From Aquipuribacter sp051216895 (GTDB lineage Bacteria; Actinomycetota; Actinomycetes; Actinomycetales; JBBAYJ01), in the NCBI RefSeq assembly GCF_051216895.1, contig NZ_JBPKAO010000008.1, positions 124,001 to 188,000 on the forward strand: a stretch of 64,000 nt of DNA, given 5' to 3'. Shown here one piece after another: positions 28,063 to 35,607 of the stretch. The notes below the pieces were generated by a model. That model was not told the origin of the DNA and ran no database searches. It saw only the letters and a program-made list of their open reading frames with translations. Every line of letters begins with the position of its first letter. Within the stretch, counting starts at the first letter, position 1. A program made the translations under genes and the position numbers.

Positions 28063-28395
28063 CTAGTGGCCCGTGGGCGCCGACCCGTCCTGGGCCTGGC
28101 CCGCGGGACGGTCCGGACGGGCACCCGCGCCGGCCCCACCGGCACCGTCCGGGCGACGACCGGCCAGCTTGAGCAGCTGCTCCACCTGCTCGCCGGACGG
28201 GTCGTTGCCGGCCCGGCTGGCGTCGGCGTTGGCCGCCTTGACCGCCGCGTACACCTCGGCGCGGTGCACGCGGGTGCTCCGCGGCGCGTCGATGCCCAGC
28301 CTGACCCCGCCGTCGCCCTTGACCTCGAGCACGGTGACGACGACGTCGTCCCCGATCACGAGGGACTCCCCGGTGCGTCGGCTCAGGACCAGCAT
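28063..28395 (-). CDS. csrA: CsrA translational regulator with C-terminal extension
   Basis: An RNA-binding repressor that targets GGA motifs, often in hairpin loops at ribosome-binding sites. Residues 1-50 are canonical (MLVLSRRTGESLVIGDDVVVTVLEV, VRLGIDAPRSTRVHRAEVYAAV). The protein continues to 110 residues, against the usual 60-75, with a polar Gly/Ala/Pro-rich tail. In flagellated Gram-positives CsrA represses flagellin translation and FliW sequesters it. fliW is present at the other end of this locus, and the fliC leader has two suitable sites. csrA ends the flagellar gene run and abuts purQ. Confidence 0.95.
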   Translation of the reverse strand: MLVLSRRTGESLVIGDDVVVTVLEVKGDGGVRLGIDAPRSTRVHRAEVYAAVKAANADASRAGNDPSGEQVEQLLKLAGRRPDGAGGAGAGARPDRPAGQAQDGSAPTGH

Positions 28396-28428
28396 CCAGC
28401 CAGCCTAGGGGAACGGCTCCGCCGCAGG

Positions 28429-28662
28429 TCAGCCCTCGCCGTCCTGACGCCGCCGACGCGGGCCGTCGTCCACCGCCACGACCTCCAGCGGGATGTACGT
28501 GGGGGGGCGGGTGGCGGCCGACCAGAGCCACCAGCCGGCCGCGGCCAGGAGCATCGCGACCAGCCAGACCAGCAGCGCCTCGTGCAGCGGGCGGACACCG
28601 GTGACGGCCTGGTGCAGCACGGGCGAGGCGAGCAGCAGCCCGACGGCGGGGACGAACCTCAT
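28429..28662 (-). CDS. Small membrane protein in the flagellar operon
   Basis: 77 residues with two hydrophobic stretches (MRFVPAVGLLLASPVL and EALLVWLVAMLLAAAGWWLW) followed by a polar tail (TYIPLEVVAVDDGPRRRRQDGEG). I do not recognise the family. Its ATG overlaps the PilZ gene stop by 1 nt (TGATG), so it is coupled to flagellar genes and translated before csrA. A membrane partner for the PilZ protein or the motor is possible, by position only. Confidence 0.65.
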   Translation of the reverse strand: MRFVPAVGLLLASPVLHQAVTGVRPLHEALLVWLVAMLLAAAGWWLWSAATRPPTYIPLEVVAVDDGPRRRRQDGEG

Positions 28663-29306
28663 CAGCGGTCCTCTCGTCGGCGGTTGTCCAGCTGCCGCTG
28701 CATGACGGCACGACGCACCTGCTCGCCGTCCCGCTCGGACAGGTCGAACTGCAGCCGCAGCTGGAACCGGCCCGCGGCCAGGGTGTCCACCCCGATCAGC
28801 TGCGACGGGGTCCGGACCGACCCGCTGGGCAGGCAGACCTCGACGGTGACGGTGTCGCCGACCTGGGCGCCGACCTTGTGCCCGGCGTCCAGCAGCAGCC
28901 GGGCCCCGCCCTCGCTCAGGTCGGCGAGCAGGCCGGCGACGGTCCACTCCTCCCCCGAGACGACGGCCCGGGCCGCGACGTCGGCGCGGGCGTAGCGCCG
29001 CCGTTGCAGCTTCTGGAACGGGCCGAACGGTCGCAGCACCCACAGCGGCGGGTTGCTGCGCTCGTGCTCCACCAGCTCGCAGGCCACGCTCATCAGCCCC
29101 CGGGGCGGGACGGCCCAGGCCAGCGTGACGACCTGGCCGGCGCGGTGCCTCTCCGGGCGCCCGGGGACGGTGACGGCGGCGACCACGATGCAGTCGCCCC
29201 GGATGTCCTCGACCCGGCTGGGCAGGTCGTGGTCGACCTCGGGGACGGCCACCAGGACGGGGGTGTTGATGCCGGGCAGCACCGCCGCCCGCGCGTCGAC
29301 GCTCAT
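28662..29306 (-). CDS. PilZ-domain protein, YcgR-like flagellar brake
   Basis: A 214-residue protein with an N-terminal YcgR-like beta domain (LPSRVEDIRGDCIVVAAVTVPG, VTLAWAVPPRGLMSVACELVEH) and a C-terminal PilZ domain with the c-di-GMP-binding RRRYARADV and DLSEGGARLLLDAG. In other bacteria YcgR/DgrA-type proteins bind c-di-GMP and slow the motor by touching the stator or switch. The ATG overlaps the flhF stop as ATGA. No GGDEF or EAL gene is in the window. Confidence is high for the domain and moderate for the brake role. Confidence 0.88.
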   Translation of the reverse strand: MSVDARAAVLPGINTPVLVAVPEVDHDLPSRVEDIRGDCIVVAAVTVPGRPERHRAGQVVTLAWAVPPRGLMSVACELVEHERSNPPLWVLRPFGPFQKLQRRRYARADVAARAVVSGEEWTVAGLLADLSEGGARLLLDAGHKVGAQVGDTVTVEVCLPSGSVRTPSQLIGVDTLAAGRFQLRLQFDLSERDGEQVRRAVMQRQLDNRRREDR

Positions 29307-31186
29307 CCGGACTCCGCCCAGCGCAGCGCGTCGAGCAGCACGCCGGTCCAGGTGCCGACCGTGGCGGGGCGCCCGTCGAGCAGGACGACCGGCCAGCCGG
29401 AGTGCACCAGCGGGGCCGACGCCCGGGAGCAGCCCACGAGCGACAGGAGCAGGGGACGGTCCTCGCAGGCGTCGGCGACCCGGCTGGTCACGGCGGCCTG
29501 CCGGCGCACCGAGGAGTCCGCGTCGACGGCCAGCACCACCAGGTCGGGTGCGGTGGCGCGGATGAGGTCGGTCCGTCCGGTGCCGGCCCGCCGCGGCGTG
29601 ACCGTGTCGCGGAGCGTCTCGTCGGCGACCTCGACCACCAGCGGTCGGCCCTCGCGCCGGGCGCGGGTGCGCATGAGCGGCAGCCGGCGGCCCTCGCCGA
29701 CGGTGGGTGCTCCGCCGCGGCTGCGGGCCCCGGTCTCGTCCGACCAGCGGGCGAGGAACGGGGTGCCGAGCTCGTCGGCGACGTCCTGGGCGGCTCGGCG
29801 GACCCGTTCCGGGGACCCGACGACCAGCACCAGGTCACCGGCGCCGGCCGTCAGGGCGGGCGTGCCCCCGGTGTCGCCGGTCGCGTCGGTCCCGTCGGGC
29901 TCGGCGACCTCCTCCGCCAGCGCGGTGGCCAGCATCGGCAGCGCGAGGCGCATCGAGGTGCAGCCGGAGGTGGCGACCTCGGCGGCGGCGACCGCGGCCG
30001 TGGTGGGGTCGGCCCCGACGAGGCGGCCGAGGGCGACGAGGTCGGTGGCGGACAGGGTCGCCGCGTCGGCAGCCGCGGCGTGCTGCTCGACGCCGGTGCC
30101 GACGGGGCTCAGCAGGGCGTGGCCCACCGGACCGCGGTGGTGCGGGGTGTCGACCGTCGCGTCGCCCACCGTGTCGTGCCTGACGGCGGTGCTGCGCTCG
30201 TGCACGACCGTCCGCTCCGCCTGGCTCGTGCGGCTGCCGCCCGGCACCGTCTGCGCGCTCGAGGCGCTCTCGTGCGTGACGGTGCGCTCCGTGGCGGTCA
30301 GCTGGTCGCTGGTGCCGGTCCGCCCCGCGGTGGTCGGCCCGGGCGTCGGGGCCAGGGGCTGGCCGCGGCGAGGACCGATGAGGACGGTGCCGGCGTAGGG
30401 GACCGGGCTGACCGGGGTGACGGGGGCCGAGGGGGCGACCTTGATGGGGGCGAGGGTCGGGACGGGGACGCTGCCGACCGACGGGGTCCCGTGCTCGGTG
30501 TCGTCGGCCAGGACGACCGGCTGCCAGGGCGAGAACGCGTCGGGCGTCGGCGCCGCCGTGTCCTGCGCGGGCTCGGGGACGGAGACCTCGCCGCCGGCGT
30601 CGGGGCCGAGCAGCTGAGCCTGCAGCGCGGCCAGCATGTCGTCGAACCCGTTGCCCTCGGTGGACAGCGGGCGCCCGGGGCGACGGGCGCCCAGGACGAC
30701 CTCGTCGCCCCGACCGCCGAACAGCGCCGCGTCCAGGGCGGCGTCGAGCGCCGCGGAGCCACCGGCGCCGGTCGAGGTGCCGGCGCCGTCGGCCCGGTCC
30801 GCCTCGTCGGCCGCGGCCAGCAGGTCGGCCAGCACGTCCCCGGCGGACCCGGCCGGGCGGCCGGTGCCCGCCGGACCCGCGGTGCCCGCCGGACCCGCGG
30901 TGCCCGCCGGACCCGCGGTGCCCGTCGGACCCGCGGTGCCCGTCGGACCCGCCGGACCCGCGGTCAGGGCCCGCGCGGTCGACGAGGTCCTGGTCGCGCC
31001 GTCCGACACGGTCCCCGTCGACACGTCGATGGTGAGCTCGAAGTGCTCGCGCGAGAAGAACCCGGCGAACCCGCCGCTGCGCACCCGCTGGGCGCTCACC
31101 ACCGTCACCTGCTCGCCGTGCTCGGCCCTGGCCTGCTCCAGCAGGGGTTCCAGGGCCGGACCCTCAAGGTGCAACTGCCGTGGCAT
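29303..31186 (-). CDS. flhF: FlhF-like protein with degenerate GTPase domain
   Basis: 627 residues in the flhF position, directly after flhA. The N-terminus (LHLEGPALEPLLEQARAEHGEQVTVVSAQRVRSGGFAGFFSREHFEL) matches FlhF B-domain starts. A long low-complexity middle follows, including a collagen-like GPAGTA repeat, then an SRP-GTPase-like end. The phosphate loop that should read GxxGxGKTT is replaced by DLVLVVGSPERVRRAAQ, and APDLVVLAVDADSSVRR stands where a DTAG-type motif is expected. Nucleotide binding is therefore doubtful. FlhF normally fixes flagellar position with FlhG, which is not seen. ATG 31186 overlaps flhA by 23 bp. Confidence 0.7.
   Translation of the reverse strand: MPRQLHLEGPALEPLLEQARAEHGEQVTVVSAQRVRSGGFAGFFSREHFELTIDVSTGTVSDGATRTSSTARALTAGPAGPTGTAGPTGTAGPAGTAGPAGTAGPAGTGRPAGSAGDVLADLLAAADEADRADGAGTSTGAGGSAALDAALDAALFGGRGDEVVLGARRPGRPLSTEGNGFDDMLAALQAQLLGPDAGGEVSVPEPAQDTAAPTPDAFSPWQPVVLADDTEHGTPSVGSVPVPTLAPIKVAPSAPVTPVSPVPYAGTVLIGPRRGQPLAPTPGPTTAGRTGTSDQLTATERTVTHESASSAQTVPGGSRTSQAERTVVHERSTAVRHDTVGDATVDTPHHRGPVGHALLSPVGTGVEQHAAAADAATLSATDLVALGRLVGADPTTAAVAAAEVATSGCTSMRLALPMLATALAEEVAEPDGTDATGDTGGTPALTAGAGDLVLVVGSPERVRRAAQDVADELGTPFLARWSDETGARSRGGAPTVGEGRRLPLMRTRARREGRPLVVEVADETLRDTVTPRRAGTGRTDLIRATAPDLVVLAVDADSSVRRQAAVTSRVADACEDRPLLLSLVGCSRASAPLVHSGWPVVLLDGRPATVGTWTGVLLDALRWAESG
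30863..30952 (-). repeat. 18-bp tandem repeat encoding a collagen-like stretch in flhF
   Basis: Five units of GGTGCCCGYCGGACCCGC (plus-strand reading) encode repeated Gly-Pro-Ala/Thr-Gly-Thr-Ala. The unit length is a multiple of three, so copy-number change would keep frame. Confidence 0.9.
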
Positions 31187-33206
31187 GGCTCACCGTCCCG
31201 ATCGCTTCGACCCGGGGCGCCTGGCCGGCCTCGGTGTACGACAGCACCGCGAGGGTCGGCGTCGCGACCCCCACCAGGCGGTGCAGCGCCGAGCGGAGGC
31301 CCGGCGCGCAGACGAGCACGTAGTCGACGCCGAGCGCGTCGACACGGGAGATGCAGGCGCCCAGGGCGTCCAGGAACCGTTCGGTGGACCCGGGGTCGAG
31401 CTGGACGACGGGGCCCTCGTCACCGGGGCGGACGTGCTCGGCCATCTCGTGCTCCATGAGCGGGTCCAGCGTGATGACGCGCAGCACGCCGTCTCGGGTG
31501 AACGCGTCGGCCACGGCCGGGCCCAGACCCGCGCGGGCGGCCTCGACGAGGCCGTCGACGTCGGTGGAGGTGCGGGCCCGCACGCTGAGGGCCTCGAACA
31601 CCCGGACCAGGTCGCGGATCGGGACCCGCTCCTCCAGCAGCCCCCGCAGGACGCGCTGCACCTCGCCCAGGGTGAGCTGGCTCGGCACGAGCTCCTCGAC
31701 CACGACGGGGTGCGCACGCCGCACGGACTCCACCAGGGCCTTGACGTCCTCGCGGGACAGCAGCCGCGGCGCGTGGCTGCGCACGACCTCGCCCAGGTGG
31801 GTGATGAGGACCGACGCACGGTCGACGACGGTCGCCCCCGCCAGCTCGGCCTGGTGGCGCATCTCCACCGGCAGCCACTTGCCGTGCAGGCCGAAGACCG
31901 GTTCCACGGTCGTGGTGCCGGGCAGGGAGTCCAGGTCGTCACCGAGGGCGAGGACCTTGCCGGCGGGCGCCTGGCCGCGGCCGACCTCGACGCCGCTGAT
32001 GAGGATCGTGTACTGGCCCGGGGCCAGGTCGAGGGAGTCACGCGTCCGCACCGGCGGCAGCACGAGCCCGATCTCCAGGGCGACCTTGCGGCGCAGCGAG
32101 CGCACCCGGTCGAGCAGGTCGCCACCGGCGCCCACGTCCACCAGGTCGATCAGGTCCGTGGCGAGCACGACCTCCAGCGGGTCGACCGACATCTCCTGCG
32201 CGAGCTGCTCGGCGGGGTCGGCCGCGGGCAGCTCCGGCAGCTCCGCGTCGGACCCGGCCTCGGCCTGCTCGACGCGCATCGAGCGCACGGCGAGGGCGAT
32301 CAGCACCGAGCCGATGATGAGGAACGGCAGGACCGGCAGGCCCGGCACCAGGGCCAGCAGGACGAGCGACCCGCCGGAGATGAAGAGCGCGCGGCTGCTG
32401 CGGAACAGCTGGGCAGCCGCGTCGGTGCCCATGTCGCCCTTGGTGGTGGCCCGGGTGACGATCAGGCCGGTGGCCACCGACAGCAGCAGGGCCGGCATCT
32501 GCGAGACGAGTCCGTCACCGATGGTCAGCAGCGAGTAGGTCTGCAGCGCCTCGCCCCAGGCCATGCCGCGCTGGGCGACGCCGACGCCGAACCCGCCGAT
32601 CAGGTTGATGACGGTGATGATGATCGAGGCGATCGCGTCGCCCTTGACGAACTTGGAGGCGCCGTCCATCGCGCCGTAGAAGTCGGCCTCGGCCGTGACC
32701 TCCTCGCGGCGGGTGCGGGCGGTGTCCTCGTCGATGAGGCCGGAGTTGAGGTCGGCGTCGATGGCCATCTGCTTGCCGGGCAGGGCGTCCAGGGTGAACC
32801 GGGCACCCACCTCGGCCACGCGCGTGGCGCCGTTGGTGATGACGGCGAACTGGATGACGACGAGGATCAGGAAGATCACGAGGCCGACCACGAGGGACCC
32901 GCCGATGACGAACGCGCCGAAGGCGTTGACGACCTCACCGGCGTAGCCGTCCAGCAGCACGAGCCGGGTCGAGGCGACGTTGAGCCCGAGCCGGAACAGG
33001 GTCATGACCAGCAGGAGCGCCGGGAAGATCGCGAACTCCAGCGGGCGGGTCACGTACATCGCGACCATGAGGGTCAGGATGCTGAGGCCGATGTTCAGCA
33101 CGATCAGGACGTCGAGCAGCGCGGGGTGCAACGGCACGACCAGGAGCAGGATGATGCCGACGACGCCGACGGGCACGGCGTAACGGCCGATCTCAGACGC
33201 CTTCAC
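31164..33206 (-). CDS. flhA: Flagellar export gate protein FlhA
   Basis: 680 residues. The N-terminal half has about eight membrane helices, with the family hallmark FPALLLVMTLFRLGLNVASTRL and the conserved FHIPEP-region loop (RVAEVGARFTLDALPGKQMAIDADLNSGLIDEDTA, ADFYGAMDGASKFVKGDAIA). The C-terminal half is the cytoplasmic substrate and chaperone docking domain (LVIHHLGEV-type LITHLGEVV, LTLGEVQRVLRGLLEERVPIRDL). It forms the proton-driven export ring with FlhB, FliP, FliQ and FliR. GTG 33206 is preceded by GGAAGAGG and overlaps the flhB stop as GTGA. Confidence 0.97.
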   Translation of the reverse strand: MKASEIGRYAVPVGVVGIILLLVVPLHPALLDVLIVLNIGLSILTLMVAMYVTRPLEFAIFPALLLVMTLFRLGLNVASTRLVLLDGYAGEVVNAFGAFVIGGSLVVGLVIFLILVVIQFAVITNGATRVAEVGARFTLDALPGKQMAIDADLNSGLIDEDTARTRREEVTAEADFYGAMDGASKFVKGDAIASIIITVINLIGGFGVGVAQRGMAWGEALQTYSLLTIGDGLVSQMPALLLSVATGLIVTRATTKGDMGTDAAAQLFRSSRALFISGGSLVLLALVPGLPVLPFLIIGSVLIALAVRSMRVEQAEAGSDAELPELPAADPAEQLAQEMSVDPLEVVLATDLIDLVDVGAGGDLLDRVRSLRRKVALEIGLVLPPVRTRDSLDLAPGQYTILISGVEVGRGQAPAGKVLALGDDLDSLPGTTTVEPVFGLHGKWLPVEMRHQAELAGATVVDRASVLITHLGEVVRSHAPRLLSREDVKALVESVRRAHPVVVEELVPSQLTLGEVQRVLRGLLEERVPIRDLVRVFEALSVRARTSTDVDGLVEAARAGLGPAVADAFTRDGVLRVITLDPLMEHEMAEHVRPGDEGPVVQLDPGSTERFLDALGACISRVDALGVDYVLVCAPGLRSALHRLVGVATPTLAVLSYTEAGQAPRVEAIGTVSHATAVAP

Positions 33207-34546
33207 GCGACCTCTTCCGGTAGGGACCCCCGAGGTACGCGGGATCCACCTGTGGCCGCTCCGTGGCCGTCCTGTCGCCGTCCTGGCCCAGACTGCTTCG
33301 GCACGGTGGGGCTCGGACCTGAGCCCGAGTTCCGAGCGGCTGCGGCGGGATCCGTCGTGGGGTCCGCCGCGGCGCCCGGTGCGGCGGTGGGGGTACGTCG
33401 GCGACGCAGCCGGCGGGACCGGCGCAGGGCGTCCTCGTCGGGCACGTCGCCGGTGCGCCGGGTGTCGCGGTGCAGGCCCGACGAGCTGCCCTTGACCCGC
33501 AGGGACATGACGAACGCCAGCACGTGGGCGACGGCCTCGAACAGCTCGCCGGGGATCTCGTCCCCCACCTCGCAGGCCGCGTGCAGCGCGCGGGCCAGGG
33601 GGACGTCCTCCACCATCGGGATGCGGTGCTCGGTCGCTCGCTCGCGGATCCGTCGGGCCACGCCGTCCACGCCCTTGGCCAGCACCTGCGGCGGCCCGGA
33701 GCCGGCCTCGTAGCGCAGGGCCACCGCGTAGTGGGTGGGGTTGACCACCACGACGTCGGCCTGGGCGATGGCCGACATCATCCGGTTGCGGCTCATCTGC
33801 AGGTGCTTGGAGCGGCGGGCCTGCTTCATGAGCGGGTTGCCCTCGGTCGACTTGTTCTCGTCGAGGACCTCCTGCCGCGTCATCTTGAGGTCCTTCATGG
33901 ACTTCTTCTTCTGGACCGCGAAGTCGGCGGCCGCCATGACGACGCCGACGGCGACCGACACCTGGATGAGCAGGCCGAGCGAGCCCATCAGGGTGTCGAC
34001 GGTGCCGCCCAGGGTCAGCGCCCCGGAGCCCATCAGCGACGGCATCATCCGGCTCACGGCCCACCACGCGACCAGGACGAGCGCCGTGGCCTTGATGAGG
34101 GTCTTGGCGCCCTCCCACCAGGTCATCGGGCCGAGGATCCGCTTGATGCCCTTGATCGGGTCGAGCCGCTTGAGGTCGGGCTTCAGCTTGGGCCAGGCGA
34201 AGTGGATCCCGCCCTGCAGCGCGAAGGCCGCGACGGAGGCGAGCACGGCGGCCACCACCAGCGGCACCAGCAGCAGCATCGCCGACGTGGTCCCGTCGAC
34301 CAGGATGTCCATCGCCACCGCGGGCTCCGGGTCGGCGACCATGTCGGCGGCGCGCCGCAGGACCGCGGTCAGCTCGCGGTGCCCCGCGGCGACGACCGCC
34401 GGCGCGGTGACGGCCATGGCGGCGATCGACGCCCACGACGACAGGTCCTGCGTCCGTGGGCTGTTGCCCTGGTCCTTGGCCTCCTTGAGCTTGCGCGGGC
34501 TCGGGGCCTCGGTCTTCTCCTGGCCGCTGTCCTTGCTACCTGACAT
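33203..34546 (-). CDS. flhB: Flagellar export switch protein FlhB
   Basis: A 447-residue export-gate protein controlling the change from hook to filament substrates. It starts with the typical KTEAPSPRKLKEAKDQGNSPRTQDL, has four membrane helices, and carries the self-cleaving NPTH motif at about 269-272 (VVVVNPTHYAVALRY). The tail beyond about residue 355 is unusually long (about 90 residues, Arg/Pro/Ala-rich, low complexity) compared with typical FlhB of 350-380. ATG 34546 lies 15 nt after the fliR stop. GTGA overlap with flhA. Confidence 0.97.
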   Translation of the reverse strand: MSGSKDSGQEKTEAPSPRKLKEAKDQGNSPRTQDLSSWASIAAMAVTAPAVVAAGHRELTAVLRRAADMVADPEPAVAMDILVDGTTSAMLLLVPLVVAAVLASVAAFALQGGIHFAWPKLKPDLKRLDPIKGIKRILGPMTWWEGAKTLIKATALVLVAWWAVSRMMPSLMGSGALTLGGTVDTLMGSLGLLIQVSVAVGVVMAAADFAVQKKKSMKDLKMTRQEVLDENKSTEGNPLMKQARRSKHLQMSRNRMMSAIAQADVVVVNPTHYAVALRYEAGSGPPQVLAKGVDGVARRIRERATEHRIPMVEDVPLARALHAACEVGDEIPGELFEAVAHVLAFVMSLRVKGSSSGLHRDTRRTGDVPDEDALRRSRRLRRRRTPTAAPGAAADPTTDPAAAARNSGSGPSPTVPKQSGPGRRQDGHGAATGGSRVPRGSLPEEVA

Positions 34547-34561
34547 CCACGCCCCCCGACA

Positions 34562-35323
34562 TCAGCCGGCCACCTGCACGAGCGTCCCGCCGATGTTCTC
34601 GGCGGTGGCCGCGACCAGGCCGGGCAGGGCGACGAAGGTGTAGCCGATCAGGGTGATGGTCAGCAGGATCTTGAGCGGGAACGCCGTGGCGAACGCGTTC
34701 AGCTGGGGGGCGATGCGGGTGGCCAGACCCAGGCCGACGTCCGCGAGGAACAGCACGGCGAGCATGGGTGCGGCGATCTGGATCGCCGACAGCATCATGG
34801 TGCCGATGCCCTCGGTCACCGCCGTGGCGAACGTCGCGGGGTCGTACCGCGCGCCGAGGGGCATGACGTCGAAGCTGCGGAAGAACCCGCTCCACACGAT
34901 GAGCCAGCCGTCGGTGACGACCAGCAGCGTGGACGCGATCAGGCCCTGGAACCGGCCGATCACCGACGTCTGGCTCTGGCTCATCGGGTCGAAGGCCGAC
35001 GCGATGGCGAACCCGGCGAGGTTGTCGACGATGTCGCCCGCGATGCGGAACACCTGGAACAGCAGGTAGCAGACGAAACCCAGACCCAGGCCGACGAGCA
35101 GCTGCACGAGAGCGGCGGCCAGGTAGGGCCCGAGCTCCAGCGGAGGCAGGTCCTCGCGCAGGCTCGGCAGCAGCGGCAGCGCGAGGGCGACCGACAGCAT
35201 GGCCTTGACCGGCCCGGGGACGGAGCGACCCGCGAACGGCGGGGCCACGATCAGCCAGCCGACGACCCGGAGCGAGCCGAGCAGCAGCGCCGCCAGCCAC
35301 TCGGTGGGGACGTCGACGACCAC
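34562..35323 (-). CDS. fliR: Flagellar export protein FliR
   Basis: A 253-residue integral membrane export-gate component. Family features are VVGWLIVAPPFAGRSVPGPVKAMLSVALALPLLP, the central EIxxGxxLG-like loop LLVGLGLGFVCYLLFQVFRIAGDIVD, and GFAIASAFDPMSQSQTSVIGRF. About six helices. GTG 35323 begins 2 nt after the fliQ stop. It assembles with FliP and FliQ into the core export channel. Confidence 0.95.
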   Translation of the reverse strand: MVVDVPTEWLAALLLGSLRVVGWLIVAPPFAGRSVPGPVKAMLSVALALPLLPSLREDLPPLELGPYLAAALVQLLVGLGLGFVCYLLFQVFRIAGDIVDNLAGFAIASAFDPMSQSQTSVIGRFQGLIASTLLVVTDGWLIVWSGFFRSFDVMPLGARYDPATFATAVTEGIGTMMLSAIQIAAPMLAVLFLADVGLGLATRIAPQLNAFATAFPLKILLTITLIGYTFVALPGLVAATAENIGGTLVQVAG

Positions 35324-35325
35324 GC

Positions 35326-35601
35326 TCAGCCGCCTCGGACGAGGTCCGGGATGCGCTCGTAGAGCTGCGTGGTGAACACGGTGATCTCGGTGATCATCCA
35401 GCTGCCGAACAGCAGCAGGCAGACCCCGACCGCGACGAGCTTGGGCACGAAGGCCAGGGCCGGGTCCTGCATCTGGGTCACCGACTGCAGCAGGGACACG
35501 ACGAAGCCCACGACCAGGGCGGACAGCAGCACGGGCGCGGCGAGCTTGGCCCCGACCAGCAGCGCGGCCAGGGCGATCTCGATGACGACGACGTCGGTCA
35601 C
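35326..35601 (-). CDS. fliQ: Flagellar export protein FliQ
   Basis: A 91-residue two-helix membrane protein with the standard FliQ pattern: IEIALAALLVGAKLAAPVLLSALVVGFVVSLLQSVTQMQDPALAFVPKLVAV followed by the second helix and ERIPDLVRGG. Length is exactly typical. It starts at GTG 35601, 6 nt after the fliP stop. Confidence 0.96.
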   Translation of the reverse strand: MTDVVVIEIALAALLVGAKLAAPVLLSALVVGFVVSLLQSVTQMQDPALAFVPKLVAVGVCLLLFGSWMITEITVFTTQLYERIPDLVRGG

Positions 35602-35607
35602 GGCGCT

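Noticed and set aside
30636..33713. 1025-residue plus-strand open frame opposite flhF and flhA
   Set aside because: Antisense of genuine flagellar genes; no start context or domain.
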